64,000 nucleotides of DNA from Streptomyces sp. NBC_00708 (GCA_036226585.1 CP108997.1:6634001-6698000); one strand, 5' to 3'. Counted from the stretch's first letter, positions 26,264 to 35,703 are shown. The notes: generated by a model from the letters alone, not told the origin. Made by a program: numbers and translations.

Positions 26264-28897
26264 ATGAAGCCGTCCCGGCCGCTTTATGAGCGCGAACCGG
26301 AACTCGCCACTGCCGCACAAGCCATCGACGCGCTCTGCGGGGCGCAGGCCACCGGCGGGCTGCTCATCTACAGCGGCGAGGCAGGCATCGGCAAGACCGC
26401 ACTCCTGGACGAGATCCGGGCCATGGCGGCGGACCGGTGCACCATCTGGTCGGCGCGCGGCGGTGAGACGGTCACCTCGGTGCCGTTCCACGTCGTACGG
26501 CAGTTGCTCCAGCCCGCGCTGAACCAGTTCCCGCCGGACGACGTACGGGCCCTGTTCGGCCCCTGGTTCGACATCACCGCCCCGGCCCTCGGCCTCGCCG
26601 AACCCTCCGGCCCGCAAACCGATCCGCAGGGCGTGCGCGACGGACTCGACCACGTCGTCAAGCGGCTCGCCTCCCGGCTGAGCCACCGCCCGCTGCTCCT
26701 CATCATCGACGACGCCCACTGGGCCGACGGCGAATCCCTCGCCTGGCTCTCCTCGTTCACCGCCCGCCTCGGCGACCTGCGCGTCCTCGTCGTCCAGGCC
26801 CACCGCCCCGAGGAACTCGCCGCCCGCGAGGCCGCGCGCAACGCGGCGGGCGGCCACCCCGCGCAGATCCGCGTCGCCCTGCGCGCCCTGACCCCCGACG
26901 CCACCGCCGAACTGGTCCGCGCCACGCTCGGCGAGCACGCCGACGACCCGTTCTGCCGCGAGGTGTGGGCCGTCACCGGCGGCAACCCGTACGAGGCGGT
27001 CGAGCTGGTCGCCAAGGTCCAGGACAAGGAGCTGGTCCCGCTGGAGGAGTCCGCCGGGCTCCTGCGCGAACTCGGCGCCTCCGCCCGGGGCAGCGGCCTC
27101 GTCGCCCGCCTGGAACGGCTCGGCACGAACGCCAACCGCTTCGCGTGGGCGGCGGCCGTCCTCGGCACCGACATCTCCCAGGACCTCGCCGCGACCCTGG
27201 CCGGGATGAGTTCCGCCGAGGCGGCGGACTGCACCGCCCGGCTGCGCGAGGCCCGTATCGTCAGCGGCTTCGACCCGCTGGAGTTCGTGCACCCGCTGAT
27301 CGCCTCCGCCATCTACCGCTCCATCCCGCCCGCCACCCGCACCGCCATGCACGGGCGGGCCGCCTGGGCCATCACCAACGCCGGGCTCGGCCCCGCCGCG
27401 GCCTCCCGCCACCTGCTCGAAGTGCACCCGGACGACGACCAGGAACTCGTCGCGCAACTGCGGGCCGCCGCCAAGCAGCACCTCGCCGTCGGCGCCCCGG
27501 AGGCCGCCCGGCGCTGCCTGGAGCGCGCGCTCGACGAGCCGCCGCGCCACGACGTGCGCGCCACCCTGCTGTACGAGCTGGGCTGCGCGACGCTGCTCAG
27601 CTCCCCGGCGACCACCGTGCAGCACCTGCGGGCCGCCCTGGACATGCCCGGCCTCGCCGACGAGCTGCGGGTCGACGCCACGTTCCGGCTCGCCGCCGCG
27701 CTGTCCCACAACAACCAGCTCAAGGAGGCGGCCCTGGCCCTCGCGGCCGAGGCCGAACGCACGGCGCCGGGGCCCGGCCTGATGCGCCTGCAGGCCGCCC
27801 ACTTCCTCTGGGAGGGCATGCAGGCCACCGAGGAGGACGGACCGGGGCGCTCGCGCCGGCTCGCCGCCAACGCCGACCATCTCACCGGCCGGGACAACGC
27901 CGAACGCGCCCTGCTCACCCTGCGCGCCTTCGACGCCATGCTCCGCGGCGAGAACGCCGAGGTCATCGTCGACCTCTGCGAGCGCGCCCTGGTCGACGGT
28001 CACCCCGCGCGCGGACTCGGCTGGACCGACACCGAATGGGGCTTCGAGCTCCCCACCCTGCTCGGCATCACCTACGCCTTCACGGACCGGCTCGACCGGG
28101 CCGAGGAGCTTTTCGGCGAGGCCGTCCGCGCCTTCGAGATCTCCGGCTGGAGCGGCGCCCACCTGGCGTTCGCCCACACCCTCCTCGGCCTGGTCCACCG
28201 CCGCCGGGGCCGTCTCGCCGAGGCGGAGGGCTTCCTGCGCGAGGGACTGCGCCTCGCGGACCGCGTCGGCAGCGGACTCCCCGTCCACTGGGACGCGGCC
28301 TGCCTGCTCATCGACACCCTGCTGGCGCGGGGCCGGGTCCCCGAGGCCCGCAAGGTCGCCGACCAGTACGACTTCGGTCTGCCGTACCCGAGCGCCATGG
28401 TGCTGCCGGACGCGCCGTGCGTCCGGGGCCGCCTGCTCCTGGCCGAAGGCCGTACGAAGGAAGCCATCACCGAGCTGGAGGCCGCCGGGCGGTCGCTGGA
28501 ACCGCGCGGCAGGTTCAACGGCATCTGGGGTCCCTGGGCCGGCGACCTGGCACGCGCCCTGGCCGACGAGGACCCGGGCCGCGCCGCCCAGCTCGCCAAC
28601 ACCGCCCGGGTCCACGCGGAGCGGTTCGGCACGGAGACCGCCATAGGCGAGGCCCTGCGCTGCGTGGCCCTCTTCGCCCGCCGGGAGGAGGCCGTACACC
28701 TCCTCGGCGAGGCGGTCCGCCACCTGGAGGCATCGCCCTCCGGCTACGAGTTCGCCCAGGCGCTCGTCGACTACGGCATCGCCATCCGCTCGCCCCGCGA
28801 ACTGGCCAGGGCGCACAAACTGGCCACGGCCTGCGGTGCGGAAGGACTGGCCGCCCGCGCCCAGCAGGCACGCGCGTCGATCCGGTCCACCGAGTGA
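26264..28897 (+). CDS. LAL-type STAND ATPase with TPR-like region but no LuxR DNA-binding domain
   Basis: 877 aa. GGAGGG lies upstream of the ATG. Walker A GEAGIGKT is at residues 38-45 and Walker B LLLIIDDAHWAD near residues 144-155, as in MalT/LAL regulators. The C-terminal half is a run of helix pairs (TPR-like, for example LLGLVHRRRGRLAEAEGFLREGLRLADRVG). Ordinary LAL proteins end in a LuxR helix-turn-helix; this one stops after ...LAARAQQARASIRSTE, only 52 bases before a tRNA gene, so there is no room for a lost domain by frameshift. It may regulate through partner proteins or have another signalling role. The gene appears intact. Confidence 0.82.
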   Translation: MKPSRPLYEREPELATAAQAIDALCGAQATGGLLIYSGEAGIGKTALLDEIRAMAADRCTIWSARGGETVTSVPFHVVRQLLQPALNQFPPDDVRALFGPWFDITAPALGLAEPSGPQTDPQGVRDGLDHVVKRLASRLSHRPLLLIIDDAHWADGESLAWLSSFTARLGDLRVLVVQAHRPEELAAREAARNAAGGHPAQIRVALRALTPDATAELVRATLGEHADDPFCREVWAVTGGNPYEAVELVAKVQDKELVPLEESAGLLRELGASARGSGLVARLERLGTNANRFAWAAAVLGTDISQDLAATLAGMSSAEAADCTARLREARIVSGFDPLEFVHPLIASAIYRSIPPATRTAMHGRAAWAITNAGLGPAAASRHLLEVHPDDDQELVAQLRAAAKQHLAVGAPEAARRCLERALDEPPRHDVRATLLYELGCATLLSSPATTVQHLRAALDMPGLADELRVDATFRLAAALSHNNQLKEAALALAAEAERTAPGPGLMRLQAAHFLWEGMQATEEDGPGRSRRLAANADHLTGRDNAERALLTLRAFDAMLRGENAEVIVDLCERALVDGHPARGLGWTDTEWGFELPTLLGITYAFTDRLDRAEELFGEAVRAFEISGWSGAHLAFAHTLLGLVHRRRGRLAEAEGFLREGLRLADRVGSGLPVHWDAACLLIDTLLARGRVPEARKVADQYDFGLPYPSAMVLPDAPCVRGRLLLAEGRTKEAITELEAAGRSLEPRGRFNGIWGPWAGDLARALADEDPGRAAQLANTARVHAERFGTETAIGEALRCVALFARREEAVHLLGEAVRHLEASPSGYEFAQALVDYGIAIRSPRELARAHKLATACGAEGLAARAQQARASIRSTE

Positions 28898-28899
28898 GG

Positions 28900-28940
28900 T
28901 AATGTTTGTCCTGCAGCCGCCACCCGGCCCGACCGGGTGG
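28900..28940 (+). promoter_or_regulatory. Possible tRNA promoter -10 and leader hairpin
   Basis: TAATGT at 28900-28905 is a good -10, with TCGATC (28877-28882) 17 bases earlier as a weak -35. CCACCCGG (28920-28927) pairs with CCGGGTGG (28933-28940) over a 5-base loop. The hairpin may be the 5' leader structure of the pre-tRNA or the terminator of the ATPase gene; both readings fit the position. Confidence 0.5.
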
Positions 28941-28949
28941 ACGTGGCAG

Positions 28950-29023
<74 letters not shown>

Positions 29024-29042
29024 CTGGAGACAGTCGCAGATC

Positions 29043-29076
29043 AGGGCCGGTATCGGAGACATCCGATACCGGCCCT
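29043..29076 (+). terminator. Terminator of the tRNA-Pro gene
   Basis: Perfect 14-bp inverted repeat (29043-29056 with 29063-29076) around the loop AGACAT, 20 bases after the mature tRNA end. Confidence 0.85.
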
Positions 29077-29126
29077 CGGTCATTCCCGCGCGCCGGCCGG
29101 GCATCCCGCGCCGCTATTCTCGGCGC

Positions 29127-29759
29127 ATGCGTGGACAGTTCACCGGATGGCCCGAACAGGCCCTGGACGTGTTGTGGCAGCTCCAGGGCGAACCGGGCGC
29201 GGCGACCAGGGAGCGCTGCCGTGCGGACCGCGAACGCCTGGTCCGGCAGCCGATGACCGACCTGCTCAACGAGGTCGCGGACAGCGATCCCCGGTACGAG
29301 GACTTCTCCGTCTGGCACTACCGCACCGGCTCCTGGTGGTGGCAGAACCAGAGCGCGGTGATCCGGCTCGGCCGCAAGGTCGAGATCGGTCTCCGGTTCT
29401 CCCTGGACGGCCTGCGGATCCAGGGAGCCTGGTGGTATCCCGACCCCGGCCAGGTGGATGCCTTCCGCAGGGCCGTGGCGTCCGAGGGGAGCGGCCGCGA
29501 ACTGTCCGCGCTGGTCGAGGAGGTGCGGCGCAAGGGCTACGACGTCTCCGGGGACGTGATGAAACGCCCGCCGCGCGGCTTTCCGGCGGACCATGCCCGC
29601 GCGGAGCTGCTGCGCCACCGTTCGCTGATCGCGGCCCGTTCCCTCGGCTGCGAGGAGTGGCTGCACACTCCTGAAGCGGTCGGGCACGTACGGTCGGCCG
29701 CCGCCGATCTGGACGCTCTGCTGAGCTGGCTGGTCCGCCACGTCGGGCGGGCCGCCTGA
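29127..29759 (+). CDS. DUF2461-family protein
   Basis: 210 aa with ATG at 29127. The opening FTGWPEQALDVLWQL and later FSVWHYRTGSWWWQ, LRIQGAWWYPDPGQVDAFRRAV and GFPADHARAELLRHRSLIAARSL fit the DUF2461 (TIGR02453) pattern, although residues are somewhat divergent. Function of the family is not established. Several Trp and Tyr residues cluster in the central sheet. It is alone on its strand and converges on a lipoprotein gene. Confidence 0.75.
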   Translation: MRGQFTGWPEQALDVLWQLQGEPGAATRERCRADRERLVRQPMTDLLNEVADSDPRYEDFSVWHYRTGSWWWQNQSAVIRLGRKVEIGLRFSLDGLRIQGAWWYPDPGQVDAFRRAVASEGSGRELSALVEEVRRKGYDVSGDVMKRPPRGFPADHARAELLRHRSLIAARSLGCEEWLHTPEAVGHVRSAAADLDALLSWLVRHVGRAA

Positions 29760-29810
29760 TGCCGTCGCCGTGCCCCGCTGCCGGCCGGCGCGGAGCAGCC
29801 GTACACCGGT

Positions 29811-29836
29811 GCGCCCGGGGCCGTGGTCCCGGGCGC
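29811..29836. terminator. Hairpin between DUF2461 gene and lipoprotein gene
   Basis: GCGCCCGGG (29811-29819) pairs with CCCGGGCGC (29828-29836) over an 8-base loop; flanking CACCG/CGGTG can extend it with a bulge. Located between convergent stops at 29759 and 29863. Confidence 0.65.
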
Positions 29837-29862
29837 GGTGCGAGGAGGCGTCGGAGGGTGCC

Positions 29863-30471
29863 TCAGACGCTCCAGATCTCCTTGATCGTCTTCACTTCGC
29901 CCTTGCCGTTGAGGGTGATCTCGTACACGTTGCCGAAGCAGCCGAAGGGCGGCTCCACCTTCGGGTAGTCCGTGGCACCGGCCTCCATGGCGTGGCAGCG
30001 GTCGATGTGCAGCGCCAGCTGTTCGTGGTCGACCTTCTTCCACTGGCCGGGGCCGTCCATCAGGGCCAGCCGGGCGTCGACGCTCTCGGGGAGCACGTAG
30101 TGCTTGGTCGGGTCGGTCTCGTCCGCCCCGTAGATCCAGTCGTTGGGCGTGCAGTGGGGCTTGGCCACCGCGGCCTCGAAGCCGGCCGCGTCACGCATCA
30201 ACGTGATCTTCACCCGGGTGTGTCCGGCGGGCAGGGCCGGGGGCTTGCCGCAGTCCCCGCCCTGGCCGTCGTCGTCGACGTCGTCGGTGGGTCCGTCGCT
30301 CGCGGTTCCGTCGGAGTCCGGTGCCCCGGAAGCCGTTGCCGACGGCGAGGCGCTGCTGTCGGAACCGCCGGTCGCGCCTTCGGCGCCGGTGTCCTCCGGG
30401 CCGCAGGCGGCGATGCCGCTCAGAGCGGCGAGCAGCGCGATCGCGCTGAGGGCGCGGCGAGTTGAAGTCAT
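29863..30471 (-). CDS. Secreted lipoprotein of unknown function
   Basis: 202 aa. A short basic start and hydrophobic stretch lead to a lipobox LSGIAAC with the lipid-modified Cys at residue 23. A low-complexity Ser/Gly/Asp/Ala linker (about residues 25-75) precedes a compact domain with cysteines in GDCGKPP, PHCTPND, DRCHAME and FGCFGN, probably two disulfides. The ending VYEITLNGKGEVKTIKEIWSV resembles a beta hairpin. It is anchored outside the membrane. No enzyme motif is seen. Confidence 0.78.
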   Translation of the reverse strand: MTSTRRALSAIALLAALSGIAACGPEDTGAEGATGGSDSSASPSATASGAPDSDGTASDGPTDDVDDDGQGGDCGKPPALPAGHTRVKITLMRDAAGFEAAVAKPHCTPNDWIYGADETDPTKHYVLPESVDARLALMDGPGQWKKVDHEQLALHIDRCHAMEAGATDYPKVEPPFGCFGNVYEITLNGKGEVKTIKEIWSV

Positions 30472-30867
30472 GTTCTTTGCCCCGTTTGAGATGGTTCAGT
30501 GAAGTGATCATGCGAGGTCCCAGGTCCCGGAAGGGACTGGTGCTGTCGCATGGTGGGTGGGACGAGCATCGTCGCTCTGCGGACGCAGCGGCGCCGGACC
30601 CGCGTACGCGGATCACGTGCATGGCGGTGTCGCTCGCTGCCCCAGCGATGAGGATGCCAAGGGTCCGCGCGGAGAAGTCGGCATCGCGCGCAGGAATTCT
30701 TGACAGTGCGCGCGGTCGTGCGGGGCGCGCTCTTCGGCCGGGGCGGGACCGTCACGCGCGCCCTGTCCTGTCCCTCGCTCCGCCCAGACGCAGCGCTGCC
30801 CCGACAGGGACCGTCAGCATGCGCTGACGGCCTGCCGGGGCAGTACGTCCCGAGGGTGGGACGGGGC
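30472..30867. other. Intergenic region with a long near-perfect stem
   Basis: No convincing gene is present. The notable element is at 30796-30843: CTGCCCCGACAGG pairs with CCTGCCGGGGCAG (12 of 13), and inside it CCGTCAGC pairs with GCTGACGG around ATGC. This makes a stem of about 20 bp with a 2-base bulge. It could be a second terminator after the oligopeptide operon, a small RNA or a leader of the lipoprotein mRNA. The lipoprotein promoter must lie in this region. Confidence 0.5.
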
Positions 30868-30902
30868 CCCGGGGTTCCGCGTCGGTGCCGCGGAACCCCG
30901 GG
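30868..30902 (-). terminator. Terminator of the oligopeptide transporter operon
   Basis: CCCGGGGTTCCGC (30868-30880) pairs with GCGGAACCCCGGG (30890-30902), 13 bp perfect with a 9-base loop, six bases after the binding-protein stop. Confidence 0.85.
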
Positions 30903-30908
30903 AGGGTG

Positions 30909-32606
30909 CTACTTCTGCCAGCCGATGAGCTCCGGGGCGCCCATGTTGCCGTAGCTGCCGTAGAACTGGGCGGCGCCGAAGTTGGAGAGGCCCTTCTTCA
31001 CGGCCCAGATGGTGGGGCCGTTGTGGAGCGGCATGATGCCGTAGGTCTCCATGGCCTTCTTCTCGACCTCGTTACCGGCCTTGATCTGCTCGTCCAGGGT
31101 CGGCAGGTTGGTGACGGCCTTGGTCTCCTCGTCCAGGCTCTTCGGGACCGAGCGCGAGACGTTCAGCGTCGAGTCAGAGCAGTACATCTGGCAGATGTAG
31201 AGCATGCCGTTCGGGTCGCTGGAGATGAAGCCCATGCCGAAGATGTCGAAGGCGCGCTTGGTGAACACCTTGTTGAAGTCGGCGGACGGGTGCGCCTCGA
31301 TGTTCACCTTGACGCCGATGTTCTTCATCATCTGGGCGATCGCGGTGGCACGGGCCTTGACGGTGGAGCTGTCACCGATGGTCGGGAAGCTCAGCTCCAG
31401 CTTCTTGCCGTCCTTGGCGCGGATGCCGTCCGAGCCGGCCTTCCAGCCGGCGGCGTCCAGCTCCTTCTTCGCGTTGTCGGCGTTGAACTTCACCAGGCTG
31501 CCGAAGGTGTCCTGGTACCCCTTCTGGAAGGGGAAGAGGGTGAAGGAGCCGGGCAGGGGCTCGGTGTAGCCCATCCCCTGGAAGGTGATCTTCGCGAGCT
31601 GGGAGCGGTCGATGCCCTCCATGACGGCCTTGCGCACCGCCACGTCCTTGAACTGCGGGGAGGTGCTGTTGAAGACCAGGAGGTTGTTCGAGGTGGTCGT
31701 GCCGCGGCGCAGCTCGGTGCCCTTCACGCCCTTGACCTGGTTGAGCTCCTCGGCGTTGGCCGCCGAGACCCCGTCGATCTGGCCGTTCTTGAACGCGTTG
31801 ATGCTGGCGCTCGACTCCATCTGGACGAAGGTGAGCTCGTCCAGGTGCGCCTTCTCGCCCCACCACTTGGGGTTGGGCTTGTAGGTGACCGTGCCACCCT
31901 TGGCGTCGAACTTGGCGATGGTGTACGGACCGGCGCCCCACTCGGCGTGCGGCTTGCTCACGTACGCCTTGTTGAAGTCCGAGGCCTTGGCGATGTGCGG
32001 GTTGACGAGCGTGTAGAAGAGCGACTTCCAGTAGACGAACGTGCCCTTGTAGGTGACGACCGCCTGCTTGGCGTCCTTGCCCTGCTTCACCGCGGTGATG
32101 CTGGAGTACCCGTCGGTCGAACCGACGTTGTACTCCTTGTTCGTCCCGCTCTGCGCGGTCCAGGTGTCACGGAAGGACGTCCAGTCGATGTCCTTGCCGT
32201 CGTTCCACTTGGCCTTCGGGCTGATGGTGTACGTGACCTGGGTGTTGCCACCCACCGTCTCCTGCTTGACGTCGGTCAGGTAGTCCTTGTTGAAGGTGAT
32301 GTTGCCCTTCGGGTCGTTGAAGGACAGCTGCGGCATGTAGAACCACGCGAGCTTCGACGTGTAGAGGGACGCGTCACCGTTCAGCGCGTTGAGCTGGTCG
32401 GGAATCTCCACGATGGGGAGCGTCAGCTTGCCGCCCTGCTTCAGGTTGCTCGCAGGCTGCGGGTTGTACGAGGTCAGGACGTCCTTCTCCGAGGTGGCGC
32501 CCTTCGACTTCGGCTCCTTGGAGTCGTTGGAGTCGCTGCTGCACCCGGTGAGGACGAGAGACGAGGCGGCGGCGAGCACCACCAGGCTGAGAGAGATCTT
32601 TCTCAT
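30909..32606 (-). CDS. oppA: Oligopeptide ABC transporter substrate-binding lipoprotein (SBP_bac_5)
   Basis: 565 aa. Signal peptide with lipobox LVLTGCSS, lipid-modified Cys at residue 22. The mature part is a family-5 extracellular solute-binding protein (Dpp/Opp type), with segments such as ISPKAKWNDGKDIDWTSF, GPYTIAKFDAKGGTVTYKPNPKWWG and FKNGQIDGV. It captures peptides (or another family-5 ligand such as a siderophore or nickel complex) outside the cell. It is the last gene of the oppBC-DF-A operon and has a strong terminator. Codon use is that of a well-expressed gene. Confidence 0.92.
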   Translation of the reverse strand: MRKISLSLVVLAAASSLVLTGCSSDSNDSKEPKSKGATSEKDVLTSYNPQPASNLKQGGKLTLPIVEIPDQLNALNGDASLYTSKLAWFYMPQLSFNDPKGNITFNKDYLTDVKQETVGGNTQVTYTISPKAKWNDGKDIDWTSFRDTWTAQSGTNKEYNVGSTDGYSSITAVKQGKDAKQAVVTYKGTFVYWKSLFYTLVNPHIAKASDFNKAYVSKPHAEWGAGPYTIAKFDAKGGTVTYKPNPKWWGEKAHLDELTFVQMESSASINAFKNGQIDGVSAANAEELNQVKGVKGTELRRGTTTSNNLLVFNSTSPQFKDVAVRKAVMEGIDRSQLAKITFQGMGYTEPLPGSFTLFPFQKGYQDTFGSLVKFNADNAKKELDAAGWKAGSDGIRAKDGKKLELSFPTIGDSSTVKARATAIAQMMKNIGVKVNIEAHPSADFNKVFTKRAFDIFGMGFISSDPNGMLYICQMYCSDSTLNVSRSVPKSLDEETKAVTNLPTLDEQIKAGNEVEKKAMETYGIMPLHNGPTIWAVKKGLSNFGAAQFYGSYGNMGAPELIGWQK

Positions 32607-32631
32607 GACGGCCTTGGCCTTTCTGGCTGGG

Positions 32632-34758
32632 TTAGTTGTCGACAGACGTGGTCGTGCCCGCGAAGTGGCATGCGTCGCGGTGGTCCGGGTCGCCCCTGTC
32701 GGTGAGGAGGGGGGTGACCCCGCGACACCGTTCCTTCTGGGGCTCCGACAGTGTGGTGTGGAGTGGGCACCTGGAGACGAACCGGCAGCCCGGCGTCTCG
32801 TCGGTGGGACTGGGAAGGTCGCCCTCCAGGAGGACGCGTTCCCGGGTGCGCTCCGCCACCGGGTCGGGCAGCGGGATCGCGGAGAGGAGTGCCTGTGTGT
32901 ACGGGTGCCTGGGGTTGTCGAAGACGGCGTCGGTGGCGCCGATCTCGACGATCCGGCCCAGGTACATCACCGCCACCCGGTCGGAGATGTGGCACACCAC
33001 CGACAGGTCGTGGGCGACGAAGAGGTAGGACAGGCCCAGCTCGGCCTTGAGGTCGTTGAGCAGGTTGATGACACCGGCCTGTACCGACACGTCGAGCGCC
33101 GAGACCGGCTCGTCGAGCACCAGCAGCTGGGGTTTGGTGGAGAGCGCCCGCGCGATGCCGATGCGCTGCCGTTGCCCGCCCGAGAAGGCCGAGGGGAAGC
33201 GGTCGCGGTGCTCGGGGTCGAGCCCCACCAGCTCCATGAGATCCGCGACCTTGGTGGTGAGCACCTTCTTGTCGCGTTCGCCGATCGCGCGAAGGGGCTC
33301 CGCGAGGATGTCGAAGACCGTCATGCGGGGGTCGAGCGCGCCCATGGGGTCCTGGAACACCATCTGGATGCCGCGGCGGACGGCGTTGATGTCCTGCTTC
33401 CGCTTCAGGCCTGCCGTGTCCTGGCCGCAGACCGAGATGCTGCCCTGCTCCGGCGGCTTCAGCCCCATGATCTCCAGCAGGGTGGTGGTCTTCCCGCACC
33501 CCGACTCGCCGACCAGACCGAGCGTCTCGCCCTCGCGGATGTCCAGGTCGATGCCGTTGACGGCGAAGACCGTGCCCACCTTGCGCTTGAGCAGGCCGCC
33601 CTTGGTCAGCGGGAAGGTCTTGGTGACCCCGGAGAGCTCCAGGACCTTGGGCCGGTCCTCACGGGGGACCTCCGCGGCGCGGTCCTCCCGCACGGCGGGG
33701 ACGGGGAAGATCGGCTCGCCGCCGATGGCGCCGTCCTCGATCTCCCCGGCGCGCCGGCAGGCGGTGGAGTGCGCGGCGCCGGTGCCGGCCTTGCCGATGG
33801 TCAGCAGCGGCGGCTCGGCCTCCCGGCAGGCGTCCTCGACCGCGGGGCAGCGTGCCGCGAAGGGACAGGCGTCGGGCAGGTTCACCAGCAGCGGGGGAGT
33901 GCCCGGAACCGGCGTCAGGGCCTCCCGGTCGCGGTCGTCCAGGCGGGGGATCGCGCCCATCAGACCGATGGTGTACGGCATCCGGGGCTGCGCGAAGAGC
34001 TCGTCCACCCCGGCGTGCTCGACCGGGCGTCCGGCGTACATCACCATGACGTCGTCGGCGGAGCCGGCCACCACCCCGAGGTCGTGGGTGATCATGATGA
34101 CCGCGGCGCCGGTCTCCCGCTGGGCCGTCTTGAGGACGTCCAGGATCTGCGCCTGCACGGTGACGTCCAGGGCGGTCGTCGGTTCGTCGGCGATGATCAG
34201 GTCGGGGTTGTTCGCGATGGCCATGGCGATCACGGCCCGCTGCCGCATACCGCCCGAGAACTCGTGCGGGAATCCCTTGGCCCGGCGGTCCGGGTTGGGG
34301 ATGCCGACCAGGTCGAGCAGCTCGACGGCCCGCTTCCAGGCGGCCGCGGACGAGATGTCCTGGTGGATCTGGAGGGACTCGACGATCTGGGCACCGATGC
34401 TGAAGATCGGGGTGAGCGACGAGAGCGGGTCCTGGAAGATCATGCCGATCTGCCGGCCGCGGACCTTGGACATCCTGCGGTCGTCCAGGTCGAGGAGGTT
34501 CTTCCCGTCGAGCATGATCTCGCCGGTGACCGACGCGTACTCGGGAAGCAGCCCCATGACGGCCATCGACGTGACCGACTTGCCCGAACCCGACTCGCCC
34601 ACGATGCCGAGGGTCTTGCCGCGGTGCAGGTCGAAGGAGACACCGCGTACGGCGTCCACCCGGCCGGCCTCCGAGGGGAAGGCGACCTTCAGGTCACGCA
34701 CGGACAGCAGGGCCCGCTGCGTGCCGGGCTCGGTAGTGACAGCGCGCTGCTCGATCAT
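32632..34758 (-). CDS. Fused oligopeptide ABC transporter ATPase (OppD-OppF in one chain)
   Basis: 708 aa containing two complete ABC domains. Domain 1 (about residues 15-290): Walker A GESGSGKS, signature SGGMRQR, Walker B LIIADEPTTALD, and a C-terminal oligopeptide-type extension with a four-Cys cluster (ACPFAARCP, DACREAE, TACRR). Domain 2 (about residues 375-700): Walker A GESGCGKT, signature SGGQRQR, Walker B LLVLDEPVSALD, and a second Cys-rich tail (GCRFVSRCPLH, KERC, DACHF). The Cys clusters may bind an Fe-S centre as in Dpp/Opp ATPases. It energises the OppBC permease. Its start overlaps the oppC stop by 4 bases. Confidence 0.93.
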   Translation of the reverse strand: MIEQRAVTTEPGTQRALLSVRDLKVAFPSEAGRVDAVRGVSFDLHRGKTLGIVGESGSGKSVTSMAVMGLLPEYASVTGEIMLDGKNLLDLDDRRMSKVRGRQIGMIFQDPLSSLTPIFSIGAQIVESLQIHQDISSAAAWKRAVELLDLVGIPNPDRRAKGFPHEFSGGMRQRAVIAMAIANNPDLIIADEPTTALDVTVQAQILDVLKTAQRETGAAVIMITHDLGVVAGSADDVMVMYAGRPVEHAGVDELFAQPRMPYTIGLMGAIPRLDDRDREALTPVPGTPPLLVNLPDACPFAARCPAVEDACREAEPPLLTIGKAGTGAAHSTACRRAGEIEDGAIGGEPIFPVPAVREDRAAEVPREDRPKVLELSGVTKTFPLTKGGLLKRKVGTVFAVNGIDLDIREGETLGLVGESGCGKTTTLLEIMGLKPPEQGSISVCGQDTAGLKRKQDINAVRRGIQMVFQDPMGALDPRMTVFDILAEPLRAIGERDKKVLTTKVADLMELVGLDPEHRDRFPSAFSGGQRQRIGIARALSTKPQLLVLDEPVSALDVSVQAGVINLLNDLKAELGLSYLFVAHDLSVVCHISDRVAVMYLGRIVEIGATDAVFDNPRHPYTQALLSAIPLPDPVAERTRERVLLEGDLPSPTDETPGCRFVSRCPLHTTLSEPQKERCRGVTPLLTDRGDPDHRDACHFAGTTTSVDN

Positions 34759-35702
34759 GCGCGGCCTCCAGACTGCGAAGTGGGGTCCAGGGCGTCGCGC
34801 AGACCGTCACCGATGAGGGCCATGGCCACGGTGAGCAGGACCACCAGGGCCGCCGGCATGTAGAACAGCCAGGGAGCGGTGGACAGGGTGCTCTGCCCGT
34901 CGGCCAGCATGGAACCGAGGGACACGTCGGGCTGCTTGACGCCGAACCCGATGAAGGAGAGTGCCGTCTCGGACTGCACGGTCGAGGCGACACCGAGGGT
35001 GAACGTCACGATCAGCAGGGAGCCGATGTTGGGCACCAGGTGGCGGACGATGGTCCGGAGCGCGCCGACACCCATGAAGCGGGCCGCCATCACATACTCG
35101 CGCTCGCGGAGGGACGTGGCCAGGGACCAGATCACCCGGGCGGTCAGCATCCAGCCGAACAGAGTGAGCACCACGACCAGGATCTTCCACTCACCGCGGT
35201 AGTGCGTACCGACCAGCGCGATGATGAGGAACGAGGGCAGGATGAGCAGGAAGTGCACGAAGCCGAGCATCGCCCGCTCGATCTTGCCGCCGAAGTAGGC
35301 GGCGGTGGTACCGAACAGACCGGCGATGGCCGTGGTCAGGAGCGACACGGTCACGGCGATGATCAGCGACCTGCCGAGGCCGTGCACGAGCTGGGCGTAG
35401 ACGTCGTTGCCCGCGCTGTTGGTGCCCAGGAGGTGGCCGTCGACCCCGGGGGCGACGGAGAGAGCGGCGAAGTCCGCCTCCTCGTAGTTCCAGTGCGTCA
35501 GGTACTTGCCGAACACGGAGAAGAGCACCAGCAGGACGAACAGGATCATTCCGCCGAGCGCGGGCTTGTTGCGCGCGAAGCGGCGCACGTAGAGCCTGGT
35601 CGGGGACAGGCGCTTGCCGCCGGTCGCACCGGGCTCCAGGACTTCGGCGATCTCCGGGGCCTCTTCGGGGGCGGTTCCGGCGCCGGGCATGTTGATGGCC
35701 AC
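34755..35702 (-). CDS. oppC: Oligopeptide ABC transporter permease (OppC type)
   Basis: 315 aa, GTG start. An N-terminal cytoplasmic part with a conserved OppC-N segment (RRFARNKPALGGMILF) leads into six membrane segments. The EAA loop for ATPase contact reads YVMAARFMGVGALRTIVRHLVPN. It forms the membrane channel with OppB. It lies one base after the oppB stop and overlaps the ATPase gene, so the four genes are one transcript. Confidence 0.92.
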   Translation of the reverse strand: MAINMPGAGTAPEEAPEIAEVLEPGATGGKRLSPTRLYVRRFARNKPALGGMILFVLLVLFSVFGKYLTHWNYEEADFAALSVAPGVDGHLLGTNSAGNDVYAQLVHGLGRSLIIAVTVSLLTTAIAGLFGTTAAYFGGKIERAMLGFVHFLLILPSFLIIALVGTHYRGEWKILVVVLTLFGWMLTARVIWSLATSLREREYVMAARFMGVGALRTIVRHLVPNIGSLLIVTFTLGVASTVQSETALSFIGFGVKQPDVSLGSMLADGQSTLSTAPWLFYMPAALVVLLTVAMALIGDGLRDALDPTSQSGGRA

Positions 35703-35703
35703 G

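Noticed and set aside
28898..28949. Frameshifted LuxR HTH domain after the LAL-type ATPase
   Set aside because: Only 52 bases lie between the stop and the tRNA; no HTH-coding text is present in any frame.
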